Shown here: positions 56,000-64,000 of the stretch, one piece after another
Position numbering within the stretch: the stretch's first letter is position 1
Layout of the letters: each line of letters begins with the position of its first letter
DNA from: Bradyrhizobium lupini
GTDB lineage: Bacteria; Pseudomonadota; Alphaproteobacteria; Rhizobiales; Xanthobacteraceae
DNA length: 64,000 nt
Assembly (NCBI RefSeq): GCF_040939785.1
Contig: NZ_CP162553.1
Coordinates: forward strand, 1,860,001-1,924,000
Direction: 5' to 3'
Position numbers and translations under genes: made by a program
The notes under the pieces: generated by a model
What the model saw: the letters and a program-made list of their open reading frames with translations, nothing else
Databases searched by the model: none
Told to the model about the DNA's origin: nothing

Positions 56000-56667
56000 G
56001 ACGAATAGATCCGCTCATAGAGCACACGGAGCATGCCGGCCGTCGCGCCCCAGATGTAGCGTTCGGCAAACGGCATCGCGTAGTAGGACCGCTCCATGCC
56101 GCGGAATTCCTTGCTGTGCACCTGGTGGTTGGCCGGGTTCATCAGGAAGGATAGCGGCACTTCGAACGCATCATCAACCTCGGAATGGTTGATCGTCAGC
56201 TCAAAGCCCGGGCGCACCCTGGCCACCGTCGGCAGGATGCGGAAGCCGAAGCCGGTGCCGTAGAGATCGAGATAGCCGATCGGCTCGACGAAGTCGCGCG
56301 ACAGCCCGACCTCCTCCTCGGCCTCGCGCAGCGCCGCATCGAGCGGCGAGCGGTCGGTTGCGTCGATCTTGCCGCCGGGGAATGCGATCTGGCCGGCATG
56401 GTCGTTCAGATGCGCCGAACGCTGCGTCAGCAGAATTGTCGGCTCGGGATGATCGACCACCGCGATCAAGACCGCCGCCGGCCGCACCGGCTGCTCGCGC
56501 GCGATGATCTCGAGCATCTTGTCGGTGCCGGGATCGCCCGAGGCCGGAATGATGTTGGGATCGTAGAGGCCGGGCGGAACGTCGAAGCCGAGCCGCGCGG
56601 CGGAGCGGGCGAAGAAATCCGCCGCACCGATCACGGCGGGATCGTTCCTGGAGATAGGCTTGTTCAA
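55996..56667 (-). CDS. NUDIX CoA pyrophosphatase-like hydrolase
   Basis: This 223-residue protein has the NUDIX box GGKIDATDRSPLDAALREAEEEVGLS, matching GX5EX7REUXEEXGU. The upstream AVLIAVVDHPEPTILLTQRSAHLNDHAGQIAFPGG is typical of the NudL/CoA pyrophosphatase group. It probably hydrolyses CoA or its derivatives. Starts overlap neighbours by 4 bp on both sides. Confidence 0.92.
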   Translation of the reverse strand: MNKPISRNDPAVIGAADFFARSAARLGFDVPPGLYDPNIIPASGDPGTDKMLEIIAREQPVRPAAVLIAVVDHPEPTILLTQRSAHLNDHAGQIAFPGGKIDATDRSPLDAALREAEEEVGLSRDFVEPIGYLDLYGTGFGFRILPTVARVRPGFELTINHSEVDDAFEVPLSFLMNPANHQVHSKEFRGMERSYYAMPFAERYIWGATAGMLRVLYERIYSS

Positions 56668-57275
56668 AGCGCGGCCCTCACCTGCTCCGCATCGGCCATG
56701 GCGAAGAACTCGCCGGCCGACTCGACACCGAACATCGGCTGGCCATCGACCATCCGCTCCTCACCCATGTCAACCAGATCGTAATAGAGCGCGCGGGTGA
56801 CCTTGGCCCAGAGCTCGGCGCGGATATGCAGATAGGGCGTCAGCCCGCCGTCCTTGGCCTGCTCGAAGCGCAGCCGGTGCGCCGCATCGCAGGTGACCCA
56901 GTCGTCGACATTGGTGCGGAAGCGGAGCACGCGATGGTTGGCATCGCCGTCCTTCTGCATCTCGACCGCCATGAACGGCGCGTCGTCGACGCGAATGCCG
57001 ACCTTCTCCACCGGCGTGACGAGGAAATGCTTGTCGCCTTCGCGCTTGAGGATGGTCGAGAACAGGCGAACCAAGGCATGACGGCCGATTGGCGTCCCCA
57101 AATAGAACCAAGTACCATCTGACGCGATTCGAATGTCGAGATCGCCGCAAAACGGCGGATTCCACAAATGCACCGGAGGCAGGCCCTTTTTGGCGCCTTC
57201 GGCATCGGCAGCAGTTTTGGCAGCGGCAGTCAGCCCCTCAAGACCGCGATCGGCGCTCTGCCCTTGGTTCGCCAT
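56664..57275 (-). CDS. DUF1285 protein
   Basis: This 203-residue protein contains LPPVHLWNPPFCGDLDIRIASDGTWFYLGTPIGRHALVRLFSTIL and HFLVTPVEKVGIRVDDAPFMAVEM, the DUF1285 signature. The fold is beta-rich. Function is unknown. It is first in the five-gene minus-strand operon. The ATG at 57275 is chosen; one at 57296 is close and possible. Confidence 0.85.
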   Translation of the reverse strand: MANQGQSADRGLEGLTAAAKTAADAEGAKKGLPPVHLWNPPFCGDLDIRIASDGTWFYLGTPIGRHALVRLFSTILKREGDKHFLVTPVEKVGIRVDDAPFMAVEMQKDGDANHRVLRFRTNVDDWVTCDAAHRLRFEQAKDGGLTPYLHIRAELWAKVTRALYYDLVDMGEERMVDGQPMFGVESAGEFFAMADAEQVRAAL

Positions 57276-57555
57276 GGTTTGCCCTGACTTTGTCATTTGG
57301 CACGATCGGTCATTTGGCACGATTGGTGCAGGTTTACGTTGTATCCGGGTACTCGGTTCCACCCCGCATTCGTCCGGTGTGGAGGTCGCCACTTCGTGAT
57401 GCCCTACATATCCCTAAGCCGATAAGGTGGGGATAGGTTAATTCAACGAATACATGGCCTTCCTGCAAGTCTAGCATAGGGCCCACGTCTTGAGTTGAGG
57501 ACGTGATGACATGACGACGCAAGCGAGCTGCATGGCAGGCTGAAGGAGCTAACGG

Positions 57556-58550
<995 letters not shown>

Positions 58551-58554
<4 letters not shown>

Positions 58555-59498
58555 TGGCGACGGAGAACGGGCACACAGCAAAGGAGGTCATCGCGATCCG
58601 ACGTGCCGATGGCGAAAGCCGTACGCTCGCCGCTTCGCTGCCGCGCCTGGTGCTCGAGGCCCGCCGTATCGCCGCCAACGTCATCCACGGCCTGCACGGC
58701 CGCCGCCGCGCCGGGTCTGGCGAAAATTTCTGGCAATACCGCCGCTTCGTCTCCGGCGAACCGTCGCAGAATGTCGACTGGCGGCGCTCGGCGCGCGACG
58801 ATCTCCTCTATGTCCGCGAGCTCGAATGGGAAGCCTCGCATACGGTCTGGATCTGGCCCGATCGTTCGCCCTCGATGGCGTTCGCGTCAAAGCAGGCGCG
58901 TGAATCCAAGCTCGAGCGGACGCTGATCGTCGCCTTCGCGCTGGCCGAGCTGCTGGTCTCCGGCGGTGAACGCGTCGGCATTCCCGGGCTGATGGCACCG
59001 ACCGCGAGCCGCAGCGTCATCGACAAGATGGCGCAGGCGATGCTGCATGACGATGCCGATCGCTTGAGCCTGCCGCCCTCCTTCGTGCCCGCGGCGCTGG
59101 CCGAGACGATCGTGCTGTCGGACTTCTGGTCGCCGCTCTCCGAGATCAGGACCACGCTCGCCGGCCTGTCCGGCTCCGGCGCGCATGGCACGCTGGTGCA
59201 GGTCGTCGATCCCGCCGAGGAATCATTTCCCTATTCCGGCCGCGTCGAGTTCGTCGAGCCCGAGGGGTTCGGCGTGATCACCGCCGGCCGCGCCGAGAGC
59301 TGGGCGCAGGATTACACCGCGCGGCTCGCGCTGCACCGCGACCAGATCCGCGCCGAGACCAACAAGCTCGACTGGCTGTTCACGACGCATGCGACCGACC
59401 GCTCGGCCGCCGAGCTCTTGCTGTTCCTGCATGCCGGCATGCAGGTGAGCAAATCGGGCGCGCGCACCACAACGATCAAGGCGGGGCCGGCAGCATGA
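58551..59498 (+). CDS. DUF58 domain protein
   Basis: This 315-residue protein includes the DUF58 core FVSGEPSQNVDWRRSARDDLLYVRELEWEASHTVWIWPDRSPSM. DUF58 proteins form part of MoxR/Bat systems linked to surface or envelope assembly. Function remains inferred from context. It overlaps both neighbours by 4 bp, so all members are co-translated. Confidence 0.92.
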
Positions 59499-62308
59499 TG
59501 GGACTGCCGCTCGCCTTCACCGAACCGCTGCTCCTGATCGGCCTCGTCAGCCTGCCGGTGCTGTGGTGGCTGTTGCGCGTGATGCCGCCGCGGCCGCGCC
59601 GGATCGAGTTTCCGCCGACGCGCCTGCTGTTCGACATCGCACCGCGCGAAGAGACCCCGTCGCGAACGCCGTGGTGGTTGACCGCATTGCGGCTGCTGGC
59701 TGCGGCACTGGTCATTTTCGCCGCCGCCGGTCCGATCTGGAATCCGCAAACAGGCGCGGCCGCCAGCAAGGCGCCGCTGATGATCATGTTCGACGACGGC
59801 TGGAGCGCGGCCTCGAACTGGGACATCCGGATCAGGGCCGCCGACGAATTGATCGCCAGTGCCGAGAACGACCGCCGTGCGATCGCGCTGGTGCCGCTGT
59901 CCGAGCCGAACCGCGATATCACATTGATGCCGGCGGGCGCCGCGCGCGTCGCGCTGCGGCAGCTGACGCCAAAGCCGTATTCGATCGAACGCGTCGAGAC
60001 CCTGACCGCAATCGATCGCTTCCTGAAAGCAACCGGCGACTGCGAGATCGCCTGGCTCTCCGACAGCGTCGATACCGGTCGCGGCGAGGAATTCGTGACT
60101 GGCCTCGGCAAGACCATCGGCGATCGCAGCCTGACCGTGTTCGAAGGCGGCACCTCCTCAGCCCTAGCCCTGGTCGCGGCCGAGAACGCCGCAGCCAGGA
60201 TGACGGTGAAGGTGCTGCGCACCGACGGCGGCATCGCCATCGGCACCGTGCGCGCGCTGGACCAGAAGGCCTCGCCGATCGGCGAGGCGCGTTATTCGTT
60301 CGGCCCGCAGGACAAGGAAACCGAAGCGTCGTTCGATCTGCCGGTCGAGCTGCGCAACGACATCACGCGGCTGGAAATTGCCGGTGAGCGCTCCGCCGGC
60401 GCAGTGCAGCTGCTCGACAAGCGCTGGCGCCGCCGCGCCATCGGCATCGTCTCGGGCTCGACCAGCGAGACCGCGCAGCCGCTGCTGGCGCCGACCTTCT
60501 ATCTCACCCGTGCGCTGGCGCCGTTCGCCGACGTGCGGCTTGCCGACAAGGGCTCGCCGCAGCAGGGCATCACGCAGTTCCTCGATCAGAAGCTGCCGAT
60601 GATCATCCTTGCCGATGTCGGCACCATCGCCCCTGAAATCCGCGAGCGTCTCAATGCCTGGATCGACCAGGGCGGCGTGCTGGTGCGGTTCGCCGGTCCG
60701 CGGCTGGCGCAGGCCGAGGACGATCTCGTCCCGGTCAAGCTGCGCAAGGGCGGCCGGACGCTCGGCGGCAGCCTGACCTGGGAAAAGCCGCAACATCTTG
60801 CCTCCTTTGCCGCCGATGGTCCGTTTGCCGGCGTCGTGGTCCCCAAGGACGTCACCATAAGCCGCCAGGTGCTGGCCGAGCCCGACGCCGTGCTCGCCAC
60901 CAAAAGCTGGGCGTCGCTGGAAGACGGCACGCCGCTGGTAACAGGCGAGCATCGCGGCAAGGGCGTCGTCAGCCTGTTCCACGTCAGCGCCGACATGCGC
61001 TGGTCGGATCTGCCGATGTCGGGCACCTTCGTCGAAATCCTGCGGCGTGTCGTCGACATGTCCGGCTATACCGCGAAGCCGGGTCCAGGCGTTGCCACCG
61101 AGGCGACCGTCGAAACGGTGGCGCCGTTGCACATCCTCGATGGCTTTGGCGCGTTCGGTCCGCCGCCGGCTGCCGCAAAGCCGCTGCCCGCGGATTATCG
61201 CGACCGCGCCACACCCGATCATCCGCCGGGCTTCTATGGTCCGGCAGAAGGACCGCTCGCCGTGAACACGCTTGCCAGCGCCGACCGTATCGCAGCCCTG
61301 AACACCACGAGCCTGCGCGCCCGGCATGCCACCTACACCAACGCCGAGCCGCAGGACTTGCGCGGTTGGCTGCTATCGACGGCGCTCGCGCTGTTCCTGA
61401 TCGACGCCATCATCGTCGCGGTACTCGGCGGCGGCCTTGCCGCGCTGGTGCGCCGCCGCGCCGCGCCCGCGATGATCGTCTTTGGGCTGGTGCTCGCAGG
61501 TCTCGCCTCGTTCGTGCCGACGCCGTCGCATGCGGACAGCGCGTCCGACGAGTTCGCGATGAAGGCGGTGTCGCAGACCCGCCTCGCTTATGTCGTGACC
61601 GGCAATGCCGACGTCGATTCCATCGTCAGGGCCGGGCTATCCGGACTGACGCTGTTCCTGGCGCAGCGCACCGCGCTTGAGGCCGGCGATCCCGTCGGCA
61701 TCGACCCGGCGCGCGACGAACTCGCTTTCTTCCCGCTGATCTACTGGCCGATCGTGCCGGGCGCGCCCAAGCCGTCGCGGGACGCCATCAACAAGATCGA
61801 CGCCTATATGAAGCAGGGCGGCACCGTGCTGTTCGACACCCGCGACGCGGTCGAAGCGCCACCCGGCGCGAACGGCGCCGCGCAGACCCCGGCCATGCAG
61901 ACGCTCCGCGAGATCCTGTCCTCGCTCGACGTGCCCGAGCTGGAGCCGGTGCCGCGGGAGCACGTGCTGACCAAGACCTTCTATCTGTTGCGCGACTTCC
62001 CCGGCCGCTTCAGCACCGGCCAGACCTGGGTCGAGACCTTGCCGCGCGAAGACGACGAGGACAGCGCGCAGCGGCCGGCACGCGGCGGCGACGGCGTCTC
62101 GCCGATCATCATCACCTCGAACGACCTGGCCGGCGCCTGGGCCGTGCGGCCCGACGGCCAGTCCATGCTGCCGGTGATCGGCGGCGACCCCCGCCAGCGC
62201 GAATTCGCCTACCGCGCCGGCGCCAACATCGTGATGTACACGCTGACGGGCAACTACAAGGCCGACCAGGTGCACGCACCGGCCCTGATCGAACGGCTGG
62301 GGCAGTAG
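59495..62308 (+). CDS. DUF4159 / BatA-type membrane protein
   Basis: This 937-residue protein has an N-terminal BatA-like pair of helices (PLLLIGLVSLPVLWWLLRVMP and LRLLAAALVIFAAAG), a von Willebrand A-like region (from about residue 90), a middle region with glutamine-amidotransferase-like segments, a membrane helix near residue 630-650, and a C-terminal DUF4159 domain (SQTRLAYVVTGNADVDSIVRAGLSGLTLFL through YKADQVHAPALIERLG). The role within the MoxR/Bat system is unknown. Confidence 0.88.
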   Translation: MMGLPLAFTEPLLLIGLVSLPVLWWLLRVMPPRPRRIEFPPTRLLFDIAPREETPSRTPWWLTALRLLAAALVIFAAAGPIWNPQTGAAASKAPLMIMFDDGWSAASNWDIRIRAADELIASAENDRRAIALVPLSEPNRDITLMPAGAARVALRQLTPKPYSIERVETLTAIDRFLKATGDCEIAWLSDSVDTGRGEEFVTGLGKTIGDRSLTVFEGGTSSALALVAAENAAARMTVKVLRTDGGIAIGTVRALDQKASPIGEARYSFGPQDKETEASFDLPVELRNDITRLEIAGERSAGAVQLLDKRWRRRAIGIVSGSTSETAQPLLAPTFYLTRALAPFADVRLADKGSPQQGITQFLDQKLPMIILADVGTIAPEIRERLNAWIDQGGVLVRFAGPRLAQAEDDLVPVKLRKGGRTLGGSLTWEKPQHLASFAADGPFAGVVVPKDVTISRQVLAEPDAVLATKSWASLEDGTPLVTGEHRGKGVVSLFHVSADMRWSDLPMSGTFVEILRRVVDMSGYTAKPGPGVATEATVETVAPLHILDGFGAFGPPPAAAKPLPADYRDRATPDHPPGFYGPAEGPLAVNTLASADRIAALNTTSLRARHATYTNAEPQDLRGWLLSTALALFLIDAIIVAVLGGGLAALVRRRAAPAMIVFGLVLAGLASFVPTPSHADSASDEFAMKAVSQTRLAYVVTGNADVDSIVRAGLSGLTLFLAQRTALEAGDPVGIDPARDELAFFPLIYWPIVPGAPKPSRDAINKIDAYMKQGGTVLFDTRDAVEAPPGANGAAQTPAMQTLREILSSLDVPELEPVPREHVLTKTFYLLRDFPGRFSTGQTWVETLPREDDEDSAQRPARGGDGVSPIIITSNDLAGAWAVRPDGQSMLPVIGGDPRQREFAYRAGANIVMYTLTGNYKADQVHAPALIERLGQ

Positions 62309-62315
62309 GATCGAT

Positions 62316-64000
62316 ATGAATTACGGCATCGCATTCACGCCGCTTGTTCCCACGATCGTGCTGTGGCTCGCGCTGGCCGCGATCGTCGTCATCGCGCTCG
62401 TGCTGCTGCTGGCGCGGGCGCGCGGCGCTGCCGTGCGCGTGGCCGCGCTGGCGCTGTTCCTGCTGGCGCTCGCCAATCCCTCCTTTACCCGCGAGGACCG
62501 CGATCCTCACCTCGGTCGCCGCAATCGTCGTCGACAAGAGCCCGAGCCAGAATTTCGGCAACCGCATCGCGAGGCTGCGACGGCGCAGGAAGCGCTGGTC
62601 GACAGCCTGAAGAAGATCAAGGGGCTCGAGGTCCGCGTCGTCGATGCCGGACAGGCTGACGGCGAGACCGACGGCACCAAGCTGTTCGGGGCGCTGGCCT
62701 CGGCCTTGTCGGACGTGCCGGTCGACCGCGTCGCCGGTGCGTTCCTGATCACCGACGGCCGCGTCCACGACATTCCGGCCAACGCCGCCGGGCTCGGCTT
62801 CCAGGCGCCGGTGCACGCGCTGATCACGGGGCAGAAGGACGAGCGCGACCGCCGTATTGCGGTCATCGCCGCGCCGCGCTTCGGCATCGTCGGGCAGCCC
62901 CAGACCATCACCTACCGCCTCGACGACCAGGGCGTCAGCGGCGAGCGCGCCAAGGTCACCGTCCGCAGGGACGGCGAGGTCATCAACGAGCGCACGCTTT
63001 CGAGCGGCCAGGCCGCACGCGTCGACGTCGACATCAAGCATTCCGGGCCGAACATCGTCGAGATCGAGGCCTCGCCGCTCGAGCGGGAATTGACGCCGGT
63101 GAACAACCGCGCCGTCGTCGCCATCGACGGTGTGCGCGACAAGCTGCGCGTGCTGCTGGTCTCAGGCGAGCCGCATTCCGGCGAGCGCACCTGGCGCAAT
63201 CTGCTCAAGTCCGATGCCAGCGTCGATCTCGTCCACTTCACCATTCTGCGGCCGCCGGAGAAGCAGGACGGCACACCGATCAATGAATTGTCGCTGATCG
63301 CGTTTCCGACCCGCGAGCTGTTCCAGCAGAAGATCAACGAATTCCAGCTGATCATCTTTGACCGCTATGCCCGCCAAGGCGTGCTGCCGATCGCCTATTT
63401 CGACAACATCGCACGCTACGTGCGTTCCGGCGGCGCGGTGCTGGTCTCGGCCGGCCCCGACTACGCGTCCAACACCAGCATCTGGCGCACGCCGCTGGAT
63501 TCGGTGCTGCCGGCCGAACCGGTCGGGGTGACGGAAAAACCGTTCTACGCCCATCTGTCCGACGTCGGCAAACGCCATCCCGTCACGCGTGGCCTCGAGG
63601 GCTCCGCCTCCGAGCCGCCGCGCTGGAGCCGGTTCTTCCGCACCGTCGATACCCGCAATGCGGTCAACCCGCCGGTCATGACGGGCGTCGACGGCAAGCC
63701 GCTGCTGTTCCTGTCGCGTTTCGGCGAGGGCCGCGTCGCACTGCTGCTCTCCGACCACATCTGGCTGTGGGCGCGCGGCTATGAAGGTGGCGGCCCGCAT
63801 CTCGATCTGTTGCGGCGGATGTCGCACTGGCTGATGAAGCAACCTGATCTGGACGAGGAAGCGTTGCGCCTGCAGGTGCAGGGCAAGAATCTCGTGGTGG
63901 TGCGCCAGACCATGGCGGACAGCGTCCAGCCGGTGAGTGTGACCTCGCCGTCGGGCGTGTCGCGCGACCTGACGCTTGCAGCGGGCGATCCCGGCGAATG
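62316..64000 (+). CDS. BatB-like / amidotransferase-fold membrane protein (partial, two compensating frame breaks)
   Basis: The gene starts 7 bp after the DUF4159 stop and runs past the window end. Two N-terminal helices (LVPTIVLWLALAAIVVIALVLLLA, ALALFLLALANPSF) are followed by an intracellular-to-periplasmic soluble domain. Between about 62502 and 62575 the coding phase shifts: the expected text LTSVAAIVVDKSPSQNFGNRIAR is found in another frame, and the first frame resumes at AATAQEALVDSLKKIKGLEV. A two-base loss near 62503 and a one-base loss near 62573 explain it. The frame stays open, so gene finders would not flag it but would scramble about 24 residues. Confidence 0.86.
   Translation, partial: MNYGIAFTPLVPTIVLWLALAAIVVIALVLLLARARGAAVRVAALALFLLALANPSFTREDRDPHLGRRNRRRQEPEPEFRQPHREAATAQEALVDSLKKIKGLEVRVVDAGQADGETDGTKLFGALASALSDVPVDRVAGAFLITDGRVHDIPANAAGLGFQAPVHALITGQKDERDRRIAVIAAPRFGIVGQPQTITYRLDDQGVSGERAKVTVRRDGEVINERTLSSGQAARVDVDIKHSGPNIVEIEASPLERELTPVNNRAVVAIDGVRDKLRVLLVSGEPHSGERTWRNLLKSDASVDLVHFTILRPPEKQDGTPINELSLIAFPTRELFQQKINEFQLIIFDRYARQGVLPIAYFDNIARYVRSGGAVLVSAGPDYASNTSIWRTPLDSVLPAEPVGVTEKPFYAHLSDVGKRHPVTRGLEGSASEPPRWSRFFRTVDTRNAVNPPVMTGVDGKPLLFLSRFGEGRVALLLSDHIWLWARGYEGGGPHLDLLRRMSHWLMKQPDLDEEALRLQVQGKNLVVVRQTMADSVQPVSVTSPSGVSRDLTLAAGDPGE

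Overview
The window reads as chromosomal DNA of a Bradyrhizobium-like alphaproteobacterium (Hyphomicrobiales). Codon use is uniformly GC-rich. Lineage markers include a CcrM-type GANTC methyltransferase, a cytochrome b/c1 fusion precursor next to the Rieske gene (the fbcFH arrangement of Bradyrhizobium), a fused anthranilate synthase TrpE(G) behind a Trp-Trp leader peptide, and Bradyrhizobium-type intergenic palindromic repeats. I see no rRNA, tRNA, CRISPR array, transposase, prophage or integration boundary. Most of the window is conserved core genome.

Layout. 1-8.5 kb: mostly minus-strand genes for a TPR lipoprotein-like secreted protein (cut by the window edge), ETF-ubiquinone oxidoreductase, a GT39-like membrane protein, RNase HII, a VOC protein and a PA0069-type radical SAM protein, plus a plus-strand type-4 uracil-DNA glycosylase. 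8.7-12.3 kb: a phosphoketolase-acetate kinase operon, which forms ATP from sugar phosphates through acetyl phosphate. 12.7-18.1 kb: a small glycosyltransferase, a MarR-GNAT regulator behind a striking palindromic operator, moaB, a zinc metallopeptidase, and ccrM with a promoter rich in its own GANTC sites. 18.2-25.6 kb: two GSTs, a chemotaxis receptor, a divergent LysR/SnoaL pair, a flavin monooxygenase and a thioesterase. 25.7-32.9 kb: mutY, a DciA-like gene, a DsbA-like gene, smc and an Rsm22-like methyltransferase. 33-37 kb: lemA, an HtpX-like protease, two tandem ParA/MinD-like ATPases and a GIY-YIG protein. 37-43.6 kb: apt, trpE(G), the trpL attenuator, a dienelactone hydrolase, and fbcH-fbcF ending in a clear terminator. 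43.8-47 kb: trmL, queE, queD, hemF and a HAD phosphatase. 47.3-53.7 kb: an accessory-looking stretch with a TauD-type dioxygenase and a 1248-residue fusion of a LuxR-type regulator, a membrane segment, a secretion-type domain and 261-bp tandem repeats. 53.7-57.3 kb: an overlapping operon of TauE/SafE, CCA-adding enzyme, DUF6111, NUDIX and DUF1285. 57.6-64 kb: a MoxR-DUF58-DUF4159-Bat-type operon, cut by the window end.

The most interesting items are: (1) the giant LuxR-repeat fusion at 49448-53194, whose receiver domain has lost its phosphoacceptor Asp; (2) a probably leaderless trpL at 39878-39925, which by analogy with Sinorhizobium may yield a trans-acting sRNA and a bioactive peptide; (3) a 34-bp palindrome just upstream of the MarR-GNAT fusion; and (4) the self-site cluster upstream of ccrM.

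Quality caveat: seven reading-frame breaks fall in six conserved genes (udg, zinc peptidase, MCP, smc, fbcH and the Bat-like gene). All can be read as small deletions, four of them loss of a GC dinucleotide. This looks like sequencing or assembly error rather than gene decay, because smc and fbcH are rarely dispensable. Coordinates for those genes span both frames.
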